Positions 1 to 7,800 of a DNA stretch of 39,107 bases are shown one piece after another. The stretch spans positions 1 to 39,107 of the forward strand of contig CALLNY010000021.1 of NCBI GenBank assembly GCA_938005475.1. The letters are read 5' to 3'. Source of the DNA: an uncultured Bacteroidia bacterium (GTDB taxonomy: Bacteria > Bacteroidota > Bacteroidia > J057 > CALLMJ01). Below the pieces are notes generated by a model. It saw only the letters and a program-made list of their open reading frames with translations. It ran no database searches and was not told where the DNA came from. Each line of letters starts with the position of its first letter. Positions within the stretch are counted from its first letter, which is position 1. The position numbers were made by a program, and so were the translations under genes.

Positions 1-512
1 AAATGGTCGTATTCATCGAAAAGAATATAAATGGGAATATCTTTGGGGTAATGTTCAAAAAAAACCGTAATAATTTCTTCTGCGTCATCAATTGGTTGGA
101 TAGTTTGGATTTTCTCATGACTGACACAATTGTATTTTACAGCGAAACGTAAGATGTGGGTTTTAACTTTTAAATTAAACCCTTGCTTGGTACTTTCTCG
201 CGTAGAGGCATCAATGCCGCTGAAATCAAATTTAAGGATACGGAAAGCATTTCGTAGAGGAGTAGGATTTTGACCGATATAGTATTTACCAAAAAGTTTG
301 TCAAATTTATGTTTTTGATTGATATCGTAATAGTATTCTAAAACGGAGAGCCAAAGGCTTTTCCCGAAGCGGCGAGGGCGTAGGAAGGAGACCTTTTTTT
401 CTTTATGTAATTCTAATTTTTCAAGAAAAGGAGTTTTGTCTACAAAAATAAAATTATCAGTAACTAATTCTTCAAAGTTACTTACTCCATATGGGAAGAA
501 AACGGTTTTCAT
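1..512 (-). CDS. AAA-ATPase-like / PD-(D/E)XK nuclease family protein, N-terminal part (runs off window)
   Basis: This is the first 170 or so codons of a minus-strand gene that starts at the ATG at 512-510 and continues past position 1. The translation shows the N-terminal pattern of the AAA-ATPase-like domain usually paired with a C-terminal PD-(D/E)XK nuclease (PF09820 plus PF08011 type). It has a FIFVDKTPFL segment at residues 21-30 and a Walker-A-like LRPRRFGKS at about 44-52. An ILFDEYD stretch, which looks like the Walker B region, lies close to the window edge. These proteins are multicopy in Bacteroidota; their cellular function is not established, though mobile-element or defence roles have been suggested. 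A TATCTTTG promoter box (517-524) ends only 4 nt before the ATG. The C-terminal nuclease is outside the window, so the domain pairing is inferred from the family. Confidence 0.85.
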   Translation of the reverse strand, partial: MKTVFFPYGVSNFEELVTDNFIFVDKTPFLEKLELHKEKKVSFLRPRRFGKSLWLSVLEYYYDINQKHKFDKLFGKYYIGQNPTPLRNAFRILKFDFSGIDASTRESTKQGFNLKVKTHILRFAVKYNCVSHEKIQTIQPIDDAEEIITVFFEHYPKDIPIYILFDEYDH

Positions 513-516
513 GATA

Positions 517-524
517 CAAAGATA
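517..524 (-). promoter_or_regulatory. Promoter -7 box TATCTTTG, near-leaderless
   Basis: On the minus strand this reads TATCTTTG, matching the Bacteroidota TAnnTTTG -7 element. Only four bases separate it from the ATG at 512. A well-spaced upstream TTTG is not evident. If real, transcription would begin at or just before the start codon. Confidence 0.4.
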
Positions 525-562
525 AATTCTATCAACAAATAATTTATCATTCTTAAATAGAG

Positions 563-609
563 TTTAAAATACTGTGAGATAAAAAATACTTATAAATCAG
601 TATTTTAAA
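563..609. repeat. 12-bp perfect inverted repeat between divergent genes
   Basis: TTTAAAATACTG (563-574) and CAGTATTTTAAA (598-609) are perfect reverse complements separated by 23 nt. The repeat sits between the nuclease-family gene on the left and recQ on the right. Neither gene ends here, so it is not a terminator for them. It could be an operator or a structured element; the function is unknown. Confidence 0.6.
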
Positions 610-637
610 AAATAATTCAATTGAAGAAAATAGAAAA

Positions 638-669
638 TTTGTATAATTCAAAGATTGGTTATAAATTTG
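638..669 (+). promoter_or_regulatory. recQ promoter
   Basis: TTTG (638-641), 20 nt, then TAAATTTG (662-669) matches the Bacteroidota -33/-7 consensus with the preferred spacing. It lies 65 nt upstream of the recQ ATG. Confidence 0.65.
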
Positions 670-734
670 AATTAAAAATTAAGGGGTAACGATTTTTATC
701 AGAGGATATTCAGTATTAGTGGAAGTTAAGAAAT

Positions 735-2909
735 ATGACAAAAGTAGCGACTGAGGTAAAGAAGGCATTAAAACATTATTTTGGTTTTGATAGCTTTAAG
801 GGGAAGCAAGAAGAAGTAATAAATAGTGTGATGAAGGGCAAAGATGTATTTGTAATAATGCCTACGGGAGGGGGTAAATCCCTATGTTACCAATTACCTG
901 CTATTATCAAAGAGGGGACTGCATTAGTGGTATCTCCTTTAATAGCACTAATGAAAAATCAAGTCGATCAGATGCAATCATTAGGGATTGAAGCCGGTTT
1001 TTTAAATTCTAGTCTTTCAAGATCGGAATATGATAAAGTTAAACAAAAAGCTCTTGATGGATTATTAAAACTTTTATATGTTGCTCCTGAATCATTAGTA
1101 AAAGAAGAATTTATTGAGTTTTTACAACAGATTACCTTATCTTTTGTTGCTGTAGATGAAGCACATTGTATTTCTGAATGGGGGCATGATTTTCGCCCTG
1201 AATACCGCAGAATTCGTCAGATTATTGACCAAGTCAATACTAAAATTCCTATTATAGCTTTAACCGCTACTGCAACTCCTAAAGTACAGCAGGATATTCT
1301 ACATAACCTGAAACTAGACAAAGCCGATATTTTTATTTCCTCATTTAATCGGACTAACCTTTATTACGAAATACGCCCCAAAATAAACCCTGACCAAGAA
1401 CTGGTAAAATACATTAAACAGAATCACGGTAAATCAGGTATTGTTTATTGTTTAAGTAGAAAAAAGACGGAGGAACTTACTGAATTGCTTAAATTAAATA
1501 ATATAAAAGCTGTACCTTACCATGCAGGATTAGATAGTGAAACACGAAGTAAACATCAAGATATGTTCCTGAAAGAGGATGTTCAAGTCGTTGTTGCTAC
1601 GATAGCGTTCGGTATGGGAATCGATAAACCAGACGTTCGTTTTGTTATTCATTATGATGTACCTAAAAGTATTGAAGGATACTACCAAGAGACGGGGCGT
1701 GCTGGTAGAGATGGATTAGAGGGGAATTGTATTCTTTTTTATGATTATGATGATATACAAAAACTAGAAAAATTCATGAAAGATAAACCTCTCTCTGAAC
1801 GGGAATCCAGTAAGTATTTACTTCAAGAGATGGCTTATTTTTGTGAATCCGGCGTTTGTCGTCGTAAATATATTTTACATTATTTTGGTGAGGAGTACGA
1901 TGATAAAACTTGTAAGGGATTGTGCGACAATTGTCGTTACCCGAAAGAGAAAGTAGATGCAACCGATTATGCAAAGATGGTTCTGCAATTGGTGCATGAA
2001 ACGGGCGGAAAATTCCCAATCAACTACTTAGTTAATCTTTTAACAGGACAAAAAACACAACAAATTCGTGAACTTAAACATGATAAATTAAAACTTTTTG
2101 GTGCTGGTTCTAAATTTAAGGACTTTGAATGGAAATCTCTCATTATTCAGCTCATCGTGAACGATTATTTACTCAAAGATATTACGGATTATGGCATTAT
2201 AAAACTTACCAATAAAGGTAAAGCATGGCTCAAAAAACCTGAAAAAATTCAGCTTGTACGTTTTGCGGTAGAAGAAAAATCAGATGAAGAAACTTTAATT
2301 GCGGAAGACTTTAAAACATACGATGAAGATTTATTTGAAAAACTCAAAAAACTTCGTAAACAAATTGCTAACGCTAAAAATGTACCTCCTTATGTAATTC
2401 TACAAGACCCTTCCCTTGAAGAAATGGCATCAAAATACCCGATTACACTCAAAGAACTACAAAATATTAAGGGAGTTGGAGCAGGGCAAGTCCAGAAATA
2501 TGGTCAACAATTTCTCGAAGTTATCAAAAAACATGTAGAAGAAAACGAAATAGAAAGACCCGTAGATTTAATTGTTAAATCTAGTGGCAAAAATTCTGCT
2601 GACAAATTATTTATTATTCAACAAATTGACCGTAAAACCCCATTAGATGAAATCGCTGTTATGAAAGGGTGGTCTTTCCAGGAACTTATCCAGCAAGTAG
2701 AAAATATTATTTACTCAGGAACCAAGCTTAATATCAAATATTTTATTGACCAAATCATTGATAAAGATAAACAAGAAGAAATTTTAGAATACTTCCAAAC
2801 GCATGATTCTTTTGATTTAGAGTCGGCTCAAAGGGCTTTAGGCGATGATTTTGAAATTGAAGAAATTCAGTTGATGCGAGCAAAATATTATTCGGAAATG
2901 GCAAACTAA
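735..2909 (+). CDS. recQ: ATP-dependent DNA helicase RecQ
   Basis: A 3'-5' superfamily 2 DNA helicase of recombination and replication-fork repair. The 724-residue protein has the complete RecQ layout. The helicase core carries Walker A TGGGKS (44-49) and the DEAH box (141-144, in DEAHCISEWGHDF). Motif VI follows (QETGRAGRDG), then the RecQ-Ct zinc-binding region with four cysteines (FCESGVC ... CKGLCDNC). A winged-helix segment and an HRDC domain (about 530-600, ending PPYVILQDPSLEEMA ... GVGAGQVQKYG) come next. The last 110 residues form a further helical domain, probably the HTH-like extension seen in many Bacteroidota RecQ proteins. The ATG at 735 is the first good start and lies 65 nt downstream of a strong promoter. 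Two small unknown genes follow closely. RecQ is the usual partner of RecJ, encoded at 10082. Confidence 0.97.
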   Translation: MTKVATEVKKALKHYFGFDSFKGKQEEVINSVMKGKDVFVIMPTGGGKSLCYQLPAIIKEGTALVVSPLIALMKNQVDQMQSLGIEAGFLNSSLSRSEYDKVKQKALDGLLKLLYVAPESLVKEEFIEFLQQITLSFVAVDEAHCISEWGHDFRPEYRRIRQIIDQVNTKIPIIALTATATPKVQQDILHNLKLDKADIFISSFNRTNLYYEIRPKINPDQELVKYIKQNHGKSGIVYCLSRKKTEELTELLKLNNIKAVPYHAGLDSETRSKHQDMFLKEDVQVVVATIAFGMGIDKPDVRFVIHYDVPKSIEGYYQETGRAGRDGLEGNCILFYDYDDIQKLEKFMKDKPLSERESSKYLLQEMAYFCESGVCRRKYILHYFGEEYDDKTCKGLCDNCRYPKEKVDATDYAKMVLQLVHETGGKFPINYLVNLLTGQKTQQIRELKHDKLKLFGAGSKFKDFEWKSLIIQLIVNDYLLKDITDYGIIKLTNKGKAWLKKPEKIQLVRFAVEEKSDEETLIAEDFKTYDEDLFEKLKKLRKQIANAKNVPPYVILQDPSLEEMASKYPITLKELQNIKGVGAGQVQKYGQQFLEVIKKHVEENEIERPVDLIVKSSGKNSADKLFIIQQIDRKTPLDEIAVMKGWSFQELIQQVENIIYSGTKLNIKYFIDQIIDKDKQEEILEYFQTHDSFDLESAQRALGDDFEIEEIQLMRAKYYSEMAN

Positions 2910-2927
2910 TTTTTAAATTTTTATTTT

Positions 2928-3485
2928 ATGGAATTAATAGAATATCTCAAACAATTAGACGAAAAATATTACAACGAACAAAACGAAAGTAAAGAATTCG
3001 CAATCAAAGAACTTAACAAAGTTTATAAATCTGTACAAAAAGACCCAGAACTCCTGGAGGATTTTATGGAAGAAGCTCCTTATATATGTGGTGGTGCTTA
3101 TATCCCTTTTCTTTTTTGGATTGTACTTGCAAAATTCTCAGAAAACCCTGATACCTACAGACCTCAAATTACAGAACTTATCAAAGCATTTTGCAAATCC
3201 GATTTTAATGAAAGGGATGCGCAAGAACTTAAACCTTTAATTATTACTTATTTTGCCATGGAAAAACGTTTTGAAATTGACAAACTCAAAGCTTATGTTA
3301 TTGATAAAGCTCATCCTGATATCATCAATTACTTCCATAAATTACTAACTTTTGTTGACAAAAATAAAGACTCCGTTAAAACTTATATTGAAAAGTTCCA
3401 ACTAATTAAAAATTTTAACCCTGATTTTGAATTACTTAACCTCCCTATCGTTCGACTTAGAGAAACCTTAAAACAAAATCATTAA
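2928..3485 (+). CDS. Uncharacterised helical protein downstream of recQ
   Basis: I do not recognise this 185-residue protein. It looks soluble and mostly alpha-helical, rich in Lys, Glu, Asn and Phe, with no signal peptide or clear membrane segment. A slightly hydrophobic stretch (GGAYIPFLFWIVLAKF, about 56-71) could be a buried helix. It begins 18 nt after the recQ stop, so it is probably co-transcribed. The next gene starts 26 nt downstream. The reading frame is long, open and A/C-rich on the coding strand like the neighbouring 3' part of recQ, which supports it being real. It may resemble HEAT-like or other helical repeat proteins, but this is only an impression. Confidence 0.7.
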   Translation: MELIEYLKQLDEKYYNEQNESKEFAIKELNKVYKSVQKDPELLEDFMEEAPYICGGAYIPFLFWIVLAKFSENPDTYRPQITELIKAFCKSDFNERDAQELKPLIITYFAMEKRFEIDKLKAYVIDKAHPDIINYFHKLLTFVDKNKDSVKTYIEKFQLIKNFNPDFELLNLPIVRLRETLKQNH

Positions 3486-3490
3486 CTTTG
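3483..3490 (+). promoter_or_regulatory. Possible internal promoter -7 box TAACTTTG
   Basis: TAACTTTG fits the TAnnTTTG element and lies 21 nt before the ATG at 3512, a typical distance here. The expected upstream TTTG is replaced by TTAG at about 3457-3460, so the promoter would be weak. Confidence 0.35.
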
Positions 3491-3511
3491 CCAAAAATTT
3501 CATTTGAAAAT

Positions 3512-3973
3512 ATGTCAAAGATTAAAATAACCTTAAAGTCTATTGAATGCTTAAAAACAAACGAATCTGGAAGAGATGAGTTGTATTTATTGCTTAATAT
3601 TAAAGATAATGCAGGGCACTCTGTTGAATTAAAAGAAAAGTTTCCTAAAAATGAACATGGATTTTGGCATCTCAAAGCGGGAGATAAATTAGAACTAAAT
3701 GAACTCCTCTTTGAAGGTGATATTTTGAGAGGTATTACCGTAGACTTCCGTTTTATGGAGGAAGATAAAACTGCTGGTACTACCTTATCAGAACCTCTAA
3801 CAGAAATAATTGATGATTTTATTGGGGAATTCCGCTTCATCGTGGAAAGCTCAGGTAAAGTAACTTATGAAGATGTAAGACATTCCAAACTAAAAGAAAA
3901 ACAACATAAAGACTACTATTTGTCCATTTCAGGAAGTGGTGCTGATTACCACTTATGGATAGAAGTAAAATAA
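3512..3973 (+). CDS. Uncharacterised small acidic protein
   Basis: A 153-residue protein without a family I recognise. Alternating hydrophobic stretches and glycines (KITLKSIECL, ELYLLLNIKDN, DILRGITVDFRFM, YYLSISGSGADYHLWIEV) suggest a beta-rich fold, perhaps C2-like or beta-sandwich. There is no signal peptide. An in-frame TTG at 3488 would add eight residues, but it overlaps a TAACTTTG promoter-like box and the end of the previous gene region. The ATG at 3512 is the better start. The gene is third after recQ and is followed within 10 nt by a strong terminator, so it closes this transcription unit. A long antisense frame over it looks like a shadow. Confidence 0.65.
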   Translation: MSKIKITLKSIECLKTNESGRDELYLLLNIKDNAGHSVELKEKFPKNEHGFWHLKAGDKLELNELLFEGDILRGITVDFRFMEEDKTAGTTLSEPLTEIIDDFIGEFRFIVESSGKVTYEDVRHSKLKEKQHKDYYLSISGSGADYHLWIEVK

Positions 3974-3979
3974 AACATC

Positions 3980-4010
3980 AATCCCACATTCAATATGATG
4001 TGGGATTTTT
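3980..4010 (+). terminator. Rho-independent terminator of the recQ unit
   Basis: A 10-bp perfect stem (3980-3989 with 3998-4007, core ATCCCACAT/ATGTGGGAT) has an 8-nt loop and runs into TTTT at 4007-4010. It lies just after the stop codon at 3971-3973. Confidence 0.85.
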
Positions 4011-4126
4011 GATTATAAAAATAAAATGAAAGAACATAATTTTTATGAGCACTCTCTTTGATACGGCTTCCAAAAATCAGCTTCCTTGTACAAAGCTCTT
4101 CTCTTAATAAATTATAATAACATCAC

Positions 4127-4150
4127 AAACAATTTGCTAAGTAATTGTTT
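4127..4150. repeat. AT-rich hairpin downstream of the deoxynucleoside kinase gene
   Basis: AAACAATT (4127-4134) and AATTGTTT (4143-4150) pair perfectly around an 8-nt loop. It lies 34 nt past the stop of the minus-strand kinase gene. No T-tract follows on that strand, so it is a weak terminator candidate at best. Confidence 0.35.
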
Positions 4151-4183
4151 ATAAATTCTATTTTAAGAGGCTTTCATAGCATT

Positions 4184-4801
4184 TTAATCAAACAGCCCAA
4201 ATAATACAGAATGAATTTTATTCAGTAGAATACTAAAATGCTCTTGATTATCTTTAAATTTAATTTCATCAATATTGATTTCTAATTTTTTACCAAGCTG
4301 GTAACTCTGAAACCATTCATTATAGCGCTCATTTAATTTTTTGAGGTAATCAATTCGGATATTTTCTTCGTAAGGTCTTGCTCTTTGTTGAATTTGATCT
4401 ACTAAAGTTGATATAGATGCTTTCAAATAAATTACTAAATCTGGTGGAGGTACTAACTGTTTGATTAAATGATATAGTTCTAAATAATTTTCATAATCTC
4501 TGGTGGAAAGCAAATTCATGTTATGAAGATTATAAGCAAAAATCTCGGCATCTTCATATAATGTTCTATCTAATATTACATTGATTTGGCTTTTCTGGAA
4601 TTGTAATATAGTACTTAAACGATGATTAAGAAAATAAATTTGTAGATGGAATGCCCATCGTTGCATATCATTATAAAAATCTTGAATATATGGATTACTT
4701 TCAGGTTCTTCAAAATGGGCTTGATACCCTAAATGTTTACTTAATAGATGCGCTAAAGTTGTTTTACCTGACCCTATATTTCCTGCGATAGCTATTATCA
4801 T
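4184..4801 (-). CDS. Deoxynucleoside kinase (dNK family)
   Basis: Phosphorylates deoxynucleosides (probably dAdo/dGuo or dCyd) with ATP in the nucleotide salvage pathway. The 205-residue length fits bacterial dNK/dGK/dAK enzymes. Visible motifs are the P-loop GNIGSGKTT (7-15), the EEPE segment (31-34) that supplies the catalytic carboxylate in this family, and the D-R-T motif (78-80, in LDRTLYED) that binds the substrate. An arginine-rich lid with RARPYEE follows at about 141-147. The exact nucleoside cannot be read from sequence. It starts 40 nt after porU on the same strand. A TATTTTTG box at 4822-4829 suggests its own weak promoter. Cytidine deaminase and dCTP deaminase genes elsewhere in the window belong to the same pyrimidine/deoxynucleotide economy. 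Confidence 0.9.
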   Translation of the reverse strand: MIIAIAGNIGSGKTTLAHLLSKHLGYQAHFEEPESNPYIQDFYNDMQRWAFHLQIYFLNHRLSTILQFQKSQINVILDRTLYEDAEIFAYNLHNMNLLSTRDYENYLELYHLIKQLVPPPDLVIYLKASISTLVDQIQQRARPYEENIRIDYLKKLNERYNEWFQSYQLGKKLEINIDEIKFKDNQEHFSILLNKIHSVLFGLFD

Positions 4802-4841
4802 TAACTTTTAAAAACAAGGGACAAAAATAATAAAAACTCTT

Positions 4842-7800
4842 TTATCTCATGATGACCATTTTTCCGTAGCCATTATTGAAGTATTGTTTGGTTTTATCAT
4901 CGATGGTACGGATGGTTTGGTCACCGGGCATTTTCAGGATGACACGATATAAATAGACGCCATTAGCGAGCCTATCTCCAAATTCATCAGTGCCATCCCA
5001 AGTCGTTTGTGTGATATTATTACCAACATAAACATCATTATTTGCTTTTAGATCAATTTCTTTTACCATCTTACCGGAGATAGTAAAGATTTGAATTTTA
5101 AATACTTCTGGGATTTCGGCACCTGTTAAAGTATAAACAAAGCGAGTCTGCGTAGAGAAGGGATTAGGGTAGTTAATGATTTGGGTGATAGCACTTTCAT
5201 TGATAACCTTAAATTTGATTTGATAGGCTATTTTGCCTGATAGGTTCATTTTTTTATCAAATCCTTGAACAAACAAAATATATTCCCCATCTTCGAAACG
5301 TTCAGGCCTGAAATAAATTTTCGCTTTATTACTGGGTAAAGAAGCAGGAATAAATTCTAATTGATTGCCTGAACCAAAGAAAATTCGCGCGGGTGGTGTA
5401 GTTTCACTTGCTTTTTTAAGATAAATCTCAACTGCAGTAGTATCATCTAACACTAAAAATTGATTTTCATCGTTTACTTCTATTAAAATTTCAGGTTTGG
5501 GGGAAACAATATCTCCATCTGCTATGTGTTTACCATCAAAAGTTACATCTAATATAGGATTAATTTTATCTTCAATGACGTAGAATGTTTTTTCATAGAC
5601 ATTATTAAATAAATACTGCTCAGGTTGGTCAAAATCTGGGTTGATAGTAACACGTAAATAATTGAGACCAATAAAACTACGATATTGCCCGTTAGATTGA
5701 AGGATACGAGTAGGTAGTTTCCTTGAAAAGACATATTCAGATAGTCCGAGAAGAGGTTTTAGCCGTACAGTATCCATTAAAACGATATCACCTAATGCAG
5801 TTTTATATTCATAACGGACTAAAAGGCTATCCATATCAATATTGGTAATATTTCTTGCAACGAGTGCGATATAGATACTATCTCCTTCGTGGAGCGTATC
5901 TTTATAGAAGACATAATCTATGGTGGTGGGGTCTATTAAGGCTTCAGGGACAGGAGCATAAAGCACGTGCCAGTTATCTAGTTGTGGTGCTGTTCGGCTT
6001 AATGAATCTTTAATGATAGCTTCTAAACGTAAAAGAGGATAAGTTTGAGGGTTAATATTAGTTAAATCATAAGTACCTCTGCTTAAATTAGAGAGCAATA
6101 AAGTTTCTTGTCCTTGAAAGTTTCTACCATACAAATTGACTTTAATTTCGTCTGTATTAGCAGATTCTAAGGAGTACCAATCCCAGATGAGGTCATTCCA
6201 TTGATTAGAAGGACCTATGATTTTGGTAGTGATATTTCCTTGATATTCATTTCCATACATGAAACCTTCCAGTTCTACGCCGATGGGGTCTCCATAACGT
6301 TCAATAGCAGAGCCCATTGGAGCCCCTTTTCTACCGAGTACTACAAAATTTTTGCCTTGCCCCAATTGTTGTATTTGATTAGAACAACCGATAGAATATA
6401 AAGCTTGTATTTGTGAAGTGTTCCAGGTTTCTATTTGAGAATTTCCTCCTGGTCCTGTAAAGAAAATTAAAATATAATCCCCAGGACGCATGTTCTGTAT
6501 GACCGAAGCTAACTGGTTAGGAGCATTAGGATAAGTTAAATATTCATGATAAAAATAATCCAAGTTAAAAGTAATAGGTTTAAGAGAGTTCTTATTGAAA
6601 ATGGTATAAATCACTCCATGTTTACCGTGTAAATTAAGGGAGGTAAGCCAGCTACCATCTTGATAAAGATTACGAATTCCACCGGATGCAATTTCAGCGC
6701 GGATACGAGATTTTATAGGAGCAAATTGCCATAGTCTTTGTATTTTATCCATAGACACTTTTTGTGTGGGATTATCAAAGAATTGAGGGGGTCGGCTTTG
6801 CGCCCAGCCTTCTTTCGGTCCTTTAATATACTTAAACGAGGATAAACAGTAAGCGTTGCTTACTTCAGCCTCATCGGGTAATCGTACTCGCCAATAATAA
6901 ACGGTACTATCTGTCAAAGTATAGGGAACTTTCCATTCAGCATAAAAAGAAGTACCTAGTACAATGCCCGACCTTCTGTACATCGGAGAATTAAATTCCC
7001 ATACGGTATCAATCTCAAATTCGTAGTTAGTAGGAGTTAAAGTTACACTATAAGTAGAGGCTTTTAGGATAACGGTATCTTTATTGATGACCGCAAATTC
7101 TGTTGGAAAGATACAAACAGGTAATTTGGAATAAATAAATTTTTCATAGCGAACGATGTTATTATTTTCATTAGATTCGTTAATTTCTAAATTAGAATCA
7201 ACAAAGATTTCAAAGATATTAGGTCCTGCCATATCTACTCCGGAGGGAATGGTGATATCCACGATGGCTGTGTCTTTACTTATTATTCCTCCTAAACGAG
7301 TAATATTATGCGTTAAGGTTTGTCCTGTTTGCAGTATAGTTTGTTTAATAGATAAATTAAAACTATCTGTTGGAGCTAATGCTAAACCGTAATTATGAAT
7401 AACAACTTGAATTTTAAATTGGTTATTTTGAGCAGTTAAATCATTGGGGATGAAAGTAATATCTTGTTGTGAGATAGCTAAATCAGGCAGTTTAGGGGCA
7501 TACAATCTCAAAGCGGGGTCACATTGTAAATTGGTAGTTTTAGAGTGATTAGTAAAAGTTTGATTATGGGGAAAGGTGCTTTCAATACGTCTGAATTTTT
7601 CTTTAATAATATTTCCTACGGCTAGACCAACGCTATCACGGTAAGCGATATCATAGAAAAATTTGCTTTCTTCGCCAAGCGGAGTAAGGTAACCAGCGCC
7701 CGAAGAAGATAAATAACCTATACAACCTCTTCTAGGTTCTAGGGTAAAGTGTTCTCCGAAGGAATTTCCATAAATAGCAAAATTTCCAGAATAACAGCCT

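Noticed and set aside
3457-3840. 127-codon open frame on the minus strand opposite the 3512 gene
   Set aside because: It is antisense to a gene with its own promoter box and terminator, and its Ser/Lys/Phe-rich translation looks like a mirror of the sense codons.
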